A DNA stretch of 64,000 nt from contig NZ_JPRD01000057.1 in assembly GCF_000817815.1 (NCBI RefSeq), positions 1 to 64,000 on the forward strand. Direction: 5' to 3'. Shown piece after piece: positions 24,378 through 33,220 of this stretch. The DNA is from Vibrio owensii CAIM 1854 = LMG 25443. GTDB taxonomy: Bacteria; Pseudomonadota; Gammaproteobacteria; Enterobacterales; Vibrionaceae. The stretch's first letter is position 1; each line of letters begins with the position of its first letter. Below the pieces are notes generated by a model, which saw nothing but the letters and a program-made list of their open reading frames with translations, made no database searches and had not been told where the DNA came from. The translations under genes and the position numbers were made by a program.

Positions 24378-27300
24378 TTACTCTTGGCTTGCCGTTGGTT
24401 GTGAAGTAGATTCCACTTGCTCTTTTTGTGCTTCTTTTCTTGCGCGGCGGTCGAACAAACGCTCAACCACAACGAAGAACACAGGCACGAAAAAGATACC
24501 AAGCAAGGTCGCACTTACCATACCACCAAGTACGCCCGTACCTACCGCGTTCTGACCCGCAGAGCCTACGCCCGCACTGATCGCTAGCGGCACTACACCA
24601 AGACCAAACGCAAGCGAAGTCATGATGATAGGACGAAGACGAACACGTACCGCGTGCAGCGTTGCTTCAATCAAGCCCGCGCCTTTCTCGTAGTATTCTT
24701 TCGCAAACTCCACGATAAGGATCGCGTTCTTCGTTGCCAGACCAACGGTGGTCAACAAGCTAACTTGGAAGAATACGTCGTTATCCATACCGCGAGTCAT
24801 AACCGCAAGTACCGCACCTAACACACCTAGAGGCACAACAAGTACAACCGCGAATGGTACTGACCAACTCTCATAAAGTGCTGCTAGTACAAGGAAGACA
24901 ACCAGAATCGACAGTGCATAAAGCATTGGAGCTTGGTTACCAGACAGACGTTCCTCGTAAGAGATACCGTTCCAGTTCACCGTAAAGCCAGGAGGTAGTT
25001 TTTCTACCATGGCTTCGATTTCTGCCATCGCTTCACCAGTACTTACGCCCGGAGCCGCACCACCTTGGATGTTCATAGCAGGTAGACCGTTAAAGCGTTG
25101 CAGTAGCGGAGAACCGTAAGTCCACTCACCTGTTGCAAATGCCGAGAATGGTACCATTTCACCTTGTGAGTTACGCACGTACCATGAGTCGAAATCTTTG
25201 GGCTGCATGCGGTGTTCTGCGTCACTCTGCACCATTACTTTCTTCACACGTCCGCGATCGATGTAATCGTTGATGTACGCACCACCCCATGCCGAAGCTA
25301 GGATTTGGTTTACATCGTTAATGCTCACATCAAGCGCACGCAATTTCACGTGGTCGATATGCACTTGGTACATCGGCGCATCTGCCTGACCATTTGGACG
25401 CACACCCACCAGTTTCGGGTTTTGTGCTGCCATACCTAGGATTTGGTATTGAGCCGCCACAAGCGCTTCATGACCGTTACCGGTTGAGTCTTGTAGATAG
25501 AAGTCGAAACCAGTCGCGTTACCCAACTCTTGAATCGCCGGTGGCGCAAACGCAAACACCATTGCTTCTTTAATCGTTGAGAAGTAACCCATCGCACGAC
25601 CTGTCAGCGAAGCCGCATCCGAACCTGGAGCTTCACGTTCTGACCAATCTTTCAGACCGATAAACGCCATACCCATGTTCTGACCTTGACCCGCGAAGCT
25701 GAAGCCCGCAACCGAGAACACTGACGCGACGTTGTCCTTCTCTTCTTCTAGGAAGTAGTTACGGACTTTTTCTAATGTCTTTTCGGTCTGCTCTTGAGTC
25801 GAGTTCGGTGGCAAGATTGCCATTGAGAACACAGTACCTTGGTCTTCATCCGGTAGGAAAGACGTCGGTAGGTTCATGAACAACCAACCTGCGCCGGCAC
25901 TCATTGCCGCGAATACCAACAGCATACGACCGGTGCGTTTTAGCATTTTCGCTACGCCCGCTTCGTAACCCGCTGTTGCTGCATCAAACTTACGGTTGAA
26001 CCAGCCAAAGAAGCCTTTCTTATCCGAAAATTCTGCATCGCCTTTCTTCAGTAAACTCGCACAAAGTGCCGGAGTAAGAATGATCGCCACCAATACCGAG
26101 AGCGTCATCGCCGCTACGATGGTGATAGAGAACTGACGATAGATAACACCGGTTGAGCCAGACATGAACGCCATCGGTACGAATACCGCAGACAGCGTCA
26201 GACCAACACCCACTAGCGCGCCAGTGATCTGCCCCATTGACTTCTTCGTCGCTTCTTTTGGATCGAGACCGTCTTCGTGCATTACACGTTCCACGTTCTC
26301 AACTACTACGATCGCATCGTCCACCAGCAAGCCGATGGCCAGAACCATCGCAAACATGGTTAAGGTGTTAACACTAAAGCCTGTCGCGTAAAGGATCGCA
26401 AACGTACCCAGCAATACCACCGGAACTGCAATCGTTGGGATGATCGTCGCACGGAAGTTCTGCAAGAACAGGTACATGATCAAGAATACCAACACGATCG
26501 CTTCAAGCAGTGTCTTGATTACTTCTTTAATCGACGCATCAACGAATGGCGTTGTCTCAAACGGGTAAGCGATCTTCAAGCCATCTGGGAAAGTCGCACT
26601 TAGCTGACCAAGGCGTTCTTTTACTGCTTCTGCGGTTTCTAGCGCGTTCGCTCCAGTACCGAGAGAGATACCCAGACCTGCCGCTGGGAAGCCGTTGTAC
26701 TGACCTTTGATGTCGTAGCTTTCTGCACCGCGCTCAACACGCGCGACGTCTTTCAGGTAAACATTCGAACCGTTCGCTTCTGATTTCAGAATGATGTTTC
26801 TGAATTCAGCCACACTGGTTAGACGGCTTGCTGAAGAAATCGTCGCGTTAAGCAACTGACCAGACTGAGCAGGCGCTGCGCCTAACTGACCAGAAGAAAC
26901 CTGTGCGTTCTGCTCACGAATCGCGTTCGCAACGTCGATTGCCGTTAGGTTGAACTGAGTCAGTTTGAATGGGTCTAGCCAAACGCGCATTGCGTATTGA
27001 GAACCAAACGCTTGCACTTGACCTACACCCGTTACACGGCTGATCGGGTCTTGAATATTGGTAACAACAAAGTCACCGATGTCGTTTTCTGTGAATTCAG
27101 GGTCTTCAGAGTAAACCGCCACAACCATCAAGAATGAAGTGTTGGATTTGTTTACGATGATACCTTGGCTTTGTACTTCCATCGGAAGTGATGTCATCGC
27201 CAATTGCAGTTTGTTCTGCACCTGAACTTGCGCGATATCTGGATCCGCTTCGCTATCAAACGTCAGCGTAATGGTCGCGTTACCAAACGCATCGCTGCTT

Positions 27301-27539
27301 GAGTTTAGGTAGCGTAGGTAGTCCAGACCCGTCATGTTTTGCTCGATAACCTGAGTCACTGAGTCTTCTACGGTTTTCGCAGAAGCACCAGGGTAACGGG
27401 CATTGATTGAGATCGTGGTCGGTGAAATCGTCGGGTATTGAGAAACCGGCAAGTTGAACAGGGACATTACGCCCGCCAACATGGTCAGAATCGCAAGTAC
27501 CCAAGCAAATACCGGACGATCGATAAAGAATCGTGCCAT
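24378..27539 (-). CDS. RND multidrug efflux pump, HAE-1 (AcrB) family
   Basis: The 1053-residue length, MARFFIDRPVFAWVLAI start, and the helix-4 proton-relay motif with two aspartates (LLVDDAIVVVENVERV) define an AcrB-type inner membrane pump. It exports bile salts, dyes, detergents and antibiotics with an adaptor and a TolC-type channel. The adaptor gene ends 2 bp upstream. The TolC partner is not here. The large periplasmic loops are present at both expected positions and there is no frame break. It is most like the VexB/VmeB pumps of Vibrio; a precise name would need alignment. Confidence 0.95.
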   Translation of the reverse strand: MARFFIDRPVFAWVLAILTMLAGVMSLFNLPVSQYPTISPTTISINARYPGASAKTVEDSVTQVIEQNMTGLDYLRYLNSSSDAFGNATITLTFDSEADPDIAQVQVQNKLQLAMTSLPMEVQSQGIIVNKSNTSFLMVVAVYSEDPEFTENDIGDFVVTNIQDPISRVTGVGQVQAFGSQYAMRVWLDPFKLTQFNLTAIDVANAIREQNAQVSSGQLGAAPAQSGQLLNATISSASRLTSVAEFRNIILKSEANGSNVYLKDVARVERGAESYDIKGQYNGFPAAGLGISLGTGANALETAEAVKERLGQLSATFPDGLKIAYPFETTPFVDASIKEVIKTLLEAIVLVFLIMYLFLQNFRATIIPTIAVPVVLLGTFAILYATGFSVNTLTMFAMVLAIGLLVDDAIVVVENVERVMHEDGLDPKEATKKSMGQITGALVGVGLTLSAVFVPMAFMSGSTGVIYRQFSITIVAAMTLSVLVAIILTPALCASLLKKGDAEFSDKKGFFGWFNRKFDAATAGYEAGVAKMLKRTGRMLLVFAAMSAGAGWLFMNLPTSFLPDEDQGTVFSMAILPPNSTQEQTEKTLEKVRNYFLEEEKDNVASVFSVAGFSFAGQGQNMGMAFIGLKDWSEREAPGSDAASLTGRAMGYFSTIKEAMVFAFAPPAIQELGNATGFDFYLQDSTGNGHEALVAAQYQILGMAAQNPKLVGVRPNGQADAPMYQVHIDHVKLRALDVSINDVNQILASAWGGAYINDYIDRGRVKKVMVQSDAEHRMQPKDFDSWYVRNSQGEMVPFSAFATGEWTYGSPLLQRFNGLPAMNIQGGAAPGVSTGEAMAEIEAMVEKLPPGFTVNWNGISYEERLSGNQAPMLYALSILVVFLVLAALYESWSVPFAVVLVVPLGVLGAVLAVMTRGMDNDVFFQVSLLTTVGLATKNAILIVEFAKEYYEKGAGLIEATLHAVRVRLRPIIMTSLAFGLGVVPLAISAGVGSAGQNAVGTGVLGGMVSATLLGIFFVPVFFVVVERLFDRRARKEAQKEQVESTSQPTASQE

Positions 27540-27541
27540 GA

Positions 27542-28678
27542 TTATGCCTGCTCACCTGATTGAATGGTCACTGGGTTACCCGGTTGCACCATCTGCAGAC
27601 CAGTTGTGATGACTTTATCACCCACTTTCAAGCCTTCTGTGATGCGCCATTGGTTACCAATAGACTCAGCAGTCGTCACTGGAGTGATAGACACTTTGTT
27701 GTCCGCACCCACAGTCATGACTGAAGCTTTGCCTGTTGCGTCACGCGTGACTGTGTTTTGTGGGATAAGAATCGCCACAGGGTCCACACCTACCGTTACC
27801 GTTGCGCGCACGAACATGCCTGGTAGCAATAAGCCATCTGGGTTCGCGAATTCTGCACGTAGCGTTACGCTGCCCGTGCTTTCGTCTACGTTCACTTCGG
27901 TAAACTTCATGGTGCCTTTGTGCGCGTAAGTCGAACCATCTTCAAGCGTTAGCGTCACTTGAGCGGATTCGTCTTTTTGCAAGTGACCTTGTGACATCGC
28001 TGCTTTCAAACGGAGTAACTGAGCAGAAGATTGCACGATATCAACATTGATTGGGTCTAGCTGTTGGATAGTCGTTAACGTCGCCGCTTGGTTTGCCGTT
28101 ACCAGCGCACCCGCCGTTACGTTAGACTTGCTGATCACACCGCTGATTGGCGCTTTCACTTGTGCGTAAGACAGATTGATCTTCGCCGTGTTGATTCTCG
28201 CTTTCGCTACCAACACTTGCGCTTTCGCTTCTTTGTAAGCCGCTTCTGCTTCATCGAGATCTTGTTGGCTGATCGATTTCTTGGTGATCAACGCACGGTA
28301 ACGGCGAACCGTTGAGTACGTTGACTCTTCAGATGCTTGAGCACGGATCAGTTCAGCTTCTGCGCTTAATAGGTCTGCTTGGAACGTAGAATCGTCGATC
28401 TGGTAAAGCGATTGACCTTTCTCAACCACACCACCCTCTTCAAAATTACGCTCAGAAATAATACCCGTTACCTGTGGGCGAACTTCTGCTTCTTTAAACG
28501 CTCGGCTGCGGCCTGGCAGTTCTACTGTTAGCGCTTGGCGAACAGGTTCTACCGTCAATACCGTCACTTCTGGTGTCGGCGCTGGACCACCTTGCGCTTG
28601 TCCTTCTTGGCTCTGTTCACACCCGACCAATAATAGGCTCGACGCAATCAAGAGCGATAGCGTGGTTCTACGTGTCAT
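27542..28678 (-). CDS. RND efflux periplasmic adaptor lipoprotein (AcrA type)
   Basis: The 378-residue adaptor has a lipobox (LLVGC, Cys near 19), then a barrel-sandwich/lipoyl part (VRPQVTGIISERNFEEGGVVEKGQSLYQID), a coiled-coil hairpin (residues about 95-165, EAELIRAQ … AEAAYKEAKAQ), and a membrane-proximal domain. It bridges the pump to an outer membrane channel. It is the first gene of the two-gene operon, 2 bp before the pump. A palindrome near 28757 lies in its upstream region. Confidence 0.94.
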   Translation of the reverse strand: MTRRTTLSLLIASSLLLVGCEQSQEGQAQGGPAPTPEVTVLTVEPVRQALTVELPGRSRAFKEAEVRPQVTGIISERNFEEGGVVEKGQSLYQIDDSTFQADLLSAEAELIRAQASEESTYSTVRRYRALITKKSISQQDLDEAEAAYKEAKAQVLVAKARINTAKINLSYAQVKAPISGVISKSNVTAGALVTANQAATLTTIQQLDPINVDIVQSSAQLLRLKAAMSQGHLQKDESAQVTLTLEDGSTYAHKGTMKFTEVNVDESTGSVTLRAEFANPDGLLLPGMFVRATVTVGVDPVAILIPQNTVTRDATGKASVMTVGADNKVSITPVTTAESIGNQWRITEGLKVGDKVITTGLQMVQPGNPVTIQSGEQA

Positions 28679-29176
28679 GAAAATTCTCTCTTCCTAACTA
28701 AAAAACGTGACTCAATAAAAAGTCAGCAAATATTAGTCGGGATGATAATTACTCAATGTTGTACATACAACAAAATTTACCGCTCTTTACGATAGACAAA
28801 AATGTTTGTTCTAAAGCTGTTATTGATCTCTCAATTTGAGCGCTTTTCTATTGGAAAAATAAATTTTCTGTGAGCAATTGAAATTGGATTTTTCTTAAGA
28901 AAAACAGGAGAAAAGAGTAGACAAAACCAGAGAATTCGTGACAAAGAAAGTCAACGAAAAATCATATTGGAGAGAAATTAATATAAGCAGAGCATAAACT
29001 GAAATGATAACAAAGTGGCATTAAATTTCATTTACAACTGATTAACATTAAATCATAAGCTGAACATTTACGCTTCGCTTTGTGTAATTATCTTTCAAAT
29101 ATAACCATTGATTTCCTTTTTTATATCCCTATAATTCGCTCCCCCTACACACCCTAACATACGAAACACGTTGGTT
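28679..29176. other. Divergent promoter region between the pump and the VtrA-like gene
   Basis: An AT-rich non-coding stretch of about 500 bp holding the promoters of the two divergent units. The only clear motif is the palindrome at 28757-28772. I see no other gene. Confidence 0.6.
28757..28772. promoter_or_regulatory. Palindrome upstream of the RND operon
   Basis: TGTTGTACATACAACA is palindromic apart from its central two bases and lies 79 bp before the adaptor start. The size and symmetry fit a MarR- or TetR-type operator. The nearest such regulator is the MarR gene at 23456-23908. Confidence 0.5.
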
Positions 29177-29803
29177 ATGAGTAACAATAGCTCTTTAGTA
29201 TTAGGGAATTACCTTTGGGACAGGACGACTCACTATTTACAGCCATCTCCTTTGAATGGCAAAGCAGAAGAACAAGAGACGGTTAAGCTAACTAATAAGC
29301 AAAAAGCGTTATTAAATTGCCTTGTTGATGCGTATCCAAACACGATTAGTAATAAAGAGATTATTCAGCAGGTTTGGGGGTATGAGCACATCTCACAAGA
29401 GAGTTTGCCTCAACTGATTAATCGCACTCGACGAACACTTGAAGACAACGACAAAACTATTCTGGTTAATACCCCTGGGGTTGGTTATTCCCTCAGTTTT
29501 GAATTTGCTCCAGAAGAGCCAGTTTCACAGCCAATTACCAAGCCAGAAGAGTGCGATCTCAAACCCGTCGGCAAGCAAAACGAAAAACTATGGAAAGCGC
29601 TTTTTATAGTAATGCTGTTAGTCACCCTCTTTAACCTTTGGGAAACCGGGAATGCTCTTTATTACAAGCACGACTTTGAACAGGTACTAAAAGCCAAAGC
29701 TTACCCAGAAATAAAACGTTCCGATGACGGAAAAACGATAGTGACAATTAACAACCATGAATGCATTTATCACAAAGATCAGCTTTTACTTCAATGCCCA
29801 TAA
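29177..29803 (+). CDS. VtrA/ToxR-like membrane-bound transcription factor
   Basis: The 208-residue protein has a cytoplasmic OmpR/ToxR-type winged helix (residues about 8-108, with SNKEIIQQVWGYEHISQESL and LVNTPGVGYSLS), a short linker and one transmembrane helix (WKALFIVMLLVTLFNLW, about 139-156). A short periplasmic tail of roughly 50 residues ends NNHECIYHKDQLLLQCP, with two cysteines ten residues apart. This is the layout of ToxR, TcpP and VtrA. Its gene overlaps the next one by 47 bp, as vtrA does vtrC. I place it in the VtrA/ToxR type by architecture, not alignment. Its start is an ATG at 29177 without a clear ribosome site. It is divergent from an RND pump, a possible target. Confidence 0.78.
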   Translation: MSNNSSLVLGNYLWDRTTHYLQPSPLNGKAEEQETVKLTNKQKALLNCLVDAYPNTISNKEIIQQVWGYEHISQESLPQLINRTRRTLEDNDKTILVNTPGVGYSLSFEFAPEEPVSQPITKPEECDLKPVGKQNEKLWKALFIVMLLVTLFNLWETGNALYYKHDFEQVLKAKAYPEIKRSDDGKTIVTINNHECIYHKDQLLLQCP

Positions 29804-30179
29804 AATCAAAGTATTGATAGCGTTGGTCGTGTTCAACGGCATTCTCTTGCTCACGGCACACCAGTCAAAAGTACAACTGTTTGGCAAAGTAGAAGCAATG
29901 CAATACAGGTGGACGACCTATACTCTACTCTATAAGGACTACCTTGAGAGCCGTCTTCATTACTCTGCTATTGATGCCGCGGAAACAAAGTTTCAGGCAA
30001 TGGATTATAAGTACGAATATTCAAAGTCTAAGGGAAACGAGTACATCGTATTGGGCTATGAAGAGCCGGTGACCATACGCCACAATCGTGTTTTCTATCT
30101 GGATGATCAGTGCAGTCTGGTTTTCTTTGGTAAGGCAAAACGAACCTTAAAAAATATGACATTCCGCTGCTTATACTGA
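29757..30179 (+). CDS. VtrC-like membrane partner protein
   Basis: A 140-residue protein with a short cytoplasmic N-terminus, one transmembrane helix (IKVLIALVVFNGILLLT, about 17-33) and a periplasmic domain of about 105 residues ending in two cysteines (Cys119 and Cys138, QCSLVFFG…TFRCLY). It overlaps the preceding regulator gene by 47 bp in another frame. In VtrA/VtrC, TcpP/TcpH and ToxR/ToxS a small membrane protein of this kind stabilises the regulator and, in VtrAC, forms a lipid-binding beta-barrel that senses bile. I infer the same role here from layout. The paired C-terminal cysteines mirror those of its partner. No family was recognised by sequence. Confidence 0.7.
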   Translation: MNAFITKISFYFNAHKIKVLIALVVFNGILLLTAHQSKVQLFGKVEAMQYRWTTYTLLYKDYLESRLHYSAIDAAETKFQAMDYKYEYSKSKGNEYIVLGYEEPVTIRHNRVFYLDDQCSLVFFGKAKRTLKNMTFRCLY

Positions 30180-30206
30180 GAAGATTGCAATCGCTGTTAG
30201 AGCATA

Positions 30207-30238
30207 AAAACCGAGCTGAATAATTTCAGCTCGGTTTT
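30207..30238. terminator. Bidirectional terminator
   Basis: A perfect 14-bp stem (AAAACCGAGCTGAA / TTCAGCTCGGTTTT) with a TAAT loop lies between the convergent VtrC-like and hydrolase genes. Confidence 0.92.
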
Positions 30239-30241
30239 CTT

Positions 30242-31156
30242 TTATTTCGAAATAACGGGAAAGTGTTTATTAAGAAACGCCATCACGTGCGGAACATACT
30301 TCTGAGAATCAAATGTCGGCGCACTATGCCCCACTCCTTCTTCAATCCACAACTGGTTCTCAATGTTATTCTCATCCAATTTAGCTTTGAGTAGTTCGCT
30401 TTGTGACAAAGGAACACGCTTATCTATCGTTCCATGTAACTGGATAAACGGCGGCGTTTTGTCGTTAACATAGGTCGTTGATGATGCCTGCTTGGCGATT
30501 TCAGGAATGGCACTTGGCGTGTCACCTAAAAAGCGAGACACCGATGATTTCTTACTCGCACTCTTTCCCCCCTTACTGCCTAGCGCTAACAAATCAGTGG
30601 GACCAAAAAAACTCACAACCGCTTTCACCTGATATTTGGGCTTCACATAAAATGAGATGTCGCCGTGCGCATTCGTAGTTCCAATCAAGCCCGCTAAGTG
30701 TCCACCCGCAGAGCGCCCCATCATCACTACGTTATCTGCCGCAATATGGTATTGCTTCGCATGATCATGAAGGAAGTTAATAGCATCATCGATGTCTTGT
30801 ACTGGCGCCGGAAATATAGCCTCGCCGCTCAAACGGTAATCGACTGAAGCAAGCGCATAACCTTTCTCGATGACTGATTGCAATAACCGTGGGTTCTTAG
30901 TAGGTATCGCATCCTTACTCCCGCGCTTCCAAGCACCACCATGAACCCAAACCAAAAGTGGATAAGGTTGCTCACTGTGCACTTTCGGTTTGTAGAGATC
31001 GAGCTTAATCTCTCGACCTTTAACGGTTTTAAACACAATATCCTTGTCAACGACAGCACTTTCTAAGGTGTTTGCCTGTACATTTACCGTCAATATGCTG
31101 AGTGAAATTGCACTAAGCAAAGTCATGATTTTCTTCATTGATTTTAAGTCCACCAT
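30242..31156 (-). CDS. Secreted alpha/beta hydrolase (BD-FAE/esterase-like)
   Basis: A 304-residue alpha/beta hydrolase with a signal peptide (MKKIMTLLSAISLSILTVNVQA). The oxyanion motif HGGAWKRG near residue 72, the nucleophile elbow GRSAGG with Ser149, an Asp in HGTIDKRVPLSQ and a His in GVGHSAPTF complete the catalytic triad. Its first ATG shares a base with the receptor stop codon (TAATG), though an ATG six codons on (31138) better opens the signal peptide. Coupling to a Fur-type TonB receptor suggests a periplasmic esterase acting on an imported ferric siderophore, like the linear or cyclic esters hydrolysed by IroE or Fes-type enzymes. A carbohydrate or feruloyl ester role is the alternative. 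Confidence 0.78.
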   Translation of the reverse strand: MVDLKSMKKIMTLLSAISLSILTVNVQANTLESAVVDKDIVFKTVKGREIKLDLYKPKVHSEQPYPLLVWVHGGAWKRGSKDAIPTKNPRLLQSVIEKGYALASVDYRLSGEAIFPAPVQDIDDAINFLHDHAKQYHIAADNVVMMGRSAGGHLAGLIGTTNAHGDISFYVKPKYQVKAVVSFFGPTDLLALGSKGGKSASKKSSVSRFLGDTPSAIPEIAKQASSTTYVNDKTPPFIQLHGTIDKRVPLSQSELLKAKLDENNIENQLWIEEGVGHSAPTFDSQKYVPHVMAFLNKHFPVISK

Positions 31157-33075
31157 TAGAACGATGCTTCTGCAGCAACCCAGTATCGACGACCATCTTC
31201 AACATAGCCATATTCATCGTATGTTGTTTCCGCATCGAATAGGTTGTAGATACCTGCCATCAGTTTAAATTGGCGATTGATTTGCCAGTTACCACCAAAG
31301 TCAACATAAGTAATTGACGGAGCAGAGGCATTTCTTGAATCCACAGTAATTGGGTCGGATTCTTCGCTGCGATAAGACACACGAACCCACGAGTTAATAT
31401 TGTCACGAATCGCCCAATCTGCGTTCAGCGCAACCAAATGCTCTGGAGCTTGTGTTAACGGCTGACCTTTATCTTCACCTGACTTTTTCTCACTATAGGT
31501 ATAAGTGTAAGTGGCACCGACATTGATCGTTTCAGTCACTCCTTTGTTAATCGAGCCTTCCGCACCATACGTGATAGCATCTTCAATATTTACATACGTT
31601 GCATCGCATGCACGTCCAGTACAGCTTGGATCGAGGTTAATCGTGTCGATCTTGTCTTTAAAATCGTTGTAAAACACAGTCAAACTGGAGTTCAAATCAT
31701 TCACTCCGGAGTAATACATGCCTAACTCAGTGTTGACGGAAGATTCAGGTTTCAAGTCTGCATTGCCATAAACTTCACATTTACCGTTACAGCTTTCTTG
31801 CACCCAATCTTCCTCCATTTCCGTCAAACTTGGTGCGCGATACCCCGTTGAAACACCACCTTTCATTGTCCATTCTGGATTAAGAGTCCAAACACCGTAC
31901 ACACGCGGACTAAAGTGTGAGTTAAACTGCTCGTTGTCGTCGTATCGTAGACCCAATGTGAGCGCAAAGTTGTCTGTCAGGTACCATTCATCTTCGGCAA
32001 ATACCGACCATTGCGAGTTCTTGAAAACAAAATCACCGTTATCCAGTTCTTCACTTTCAAATGCAGCACCGATTGAAATGTAATGCATACCAAATGCCTT
32101 GGACCATTGAGTATTGGCATTGATGTTTTGCACTTCTAAACCACGCCCTACATTTTCAACCGTTTCAGTGCTGATGTATGAAGAACCAGCTACAGATTCA
32201 TAGTTAGCATCATGTGCAATACCAACCGATTGACGGTTATTGTTGGTCGCAGAGGTCTTAGTCCGTGACTTCCCTTGCGTGTTCACTCGCTCTTGATCGT
32301 GATGAGTGTAATCAAGGGTGAATGTATCTTCTTCCGTTGGAGTGAAATAAACAGACGCACGATAGTTCTCAAGCGTTTTACCGCCGTTTGCATAAAGTAT
32401 TTCGTCTTCAATACGCTCTTGATACATCCCTGAAATCGCAGTGCTCACCAAGCCATCAATCAAAGGACCTGCGAGGTACATTTCGCCTTGATAGAAATTG
32501 CCTGACTTACTGTTTTCTTGTAGCGTTGCTTCCGCGCGGAGACTACCTGTCCATTCTGGAAAATCTTTGCGTGTAATAATGTTGATCACACCACCGATGG
32601 CATCTGAGCCATACAAAGTCGACATTGGACCACGCACTACCTCAATACGCTCAATCGAATTTAGCGGTGGTAACCAATCCTGCTCAAAGCCTCCCCCGCT
32701 ACTAACCTGCGTTTCACGACCAGATTGCTTACGTCCGTCAACGAGAATTGCGGTGTAATCTGAAGGCATGCCACGCAAGGAGATCTCTTGGCGAGAACCG
32801 CCACCAGTGATAACAACACCCGGTATGTCTTTCAGAGCATCGGTTAGATCTTTATAAGAACGGTTTTCGATTTGCGCGCGGTCAATCACACTAATCGACG
32901 CAGGAGCTTCCAACGTAGATTGCTCATACCCAGAAGCCGTCACCACCATGGTTTCCATAATGGTGTGATCTTCAGTTATTTGAGAATCAGCAAAAGAAAC
33001 AAGAGGGAGTGCCGCTGAAATACCTGCGGTAACGTTTACCGCAGTGCGACAATTAAATGGGATATTCTTGAGCAT
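31156..33075 (-). CDS. TonB-dependent receptor, IrgA/CirA-like catecholate type
   Basis: A 639-residue outer membrane receptor. The signal peptide (TAVNVTAGISAALPLVSFA) is followed by a TonB box (METMVVTAS), a plug with LRGMPSDYTAILVDGRKQSGRE and ERIEVVRGPMSTLYGSDAIGGVINIITRK, then a barrel ending in RRYWVAAEASF. The plug details fit the IrgA/CirA/FepA group that takes up catecholate siderophores or degradation products. A Fur box sits about 26 bp upstream and a LysR gene lies upstream in the same direction, whereas in V. cholerae irgB is divergent from irgA. The hydrolase downstream is translationally coupled. Ligand is not proven. Confidence 0.85.
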   Translation of the reverse strand: MLKNIPFNCRTAVNVTAGISAALPLVSFADSQITEDHTIMETMVVTASGYEQSTLEAPASISVIDRAQIENRSYKDLTDALKDIPGVVITGGGSRQEISLRGMPSDYTAILVDGRKQSGRETQVSSGGGFEQDWLPPLNSIERIEVVRGPMSTLYGSDAIGGVINIITRKDFPEWTGSLRAEATLQENSKSGNFYQGEMYLAGPLIDGLVSTAISGMYQERIEDEILYANGGKTLENYRASVYFTPTEEDTFTLDYTHHDQERVNTQGKSRTKTSATNNNRQSVGIAHDANYESVAGSSYISTETVENVGRGLEVQNINANTQWSKAFGMHYISIGAAFESEELDNGDFVFKNSQWSVFAEDEWYLTDNFALTLGLRYDDNEQFNSHFSPRVYGVWTLNPEWTMKGGVSTGYRAPSLTEMEEDWVQESCNGKCEVYGNADLKPESSVNTELGMYYSGVNDLNSSLTVFYNDFKDKIDTINLDPSCTGRACDATYVNIEDAITYGAEGSINKGVTETINVGATYTYTYSEKKSGEDKGQPLTQAPEHLVALNADWAIRDNINSWVRVSYRSEESDPITVDSRNASAPSITYVDFGGNWQINRQFKLMAGIYNLFDAETTYDEYGYVEDGRRYWVAAEASF

Positions 33076-33101
33076 GTTTGATAACTAATTTTATTTACAA
33101 C

Positions 33102-33116
33102 TGATAATTGTTATCA
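33102..33116 (-). promoter_or_regulatory. Fur box upstream of the receptor
   Basis: TGATAATTGTTATCA is close to the Fur 7-1-7 consensus and lies about 26 bp before the receptor start codon, in a suitable position to overlap the promoter. Confidence 0.75.
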
Positions 33117-33220
33117 ATTAAACTCTCATTACCCTATGCTTTCAATCAATACAGTATGCACGACATCGAATCTTACTATGCAGGATCTGCAACGTTGATT
33201 CACAATACCCAATCAAGCAT

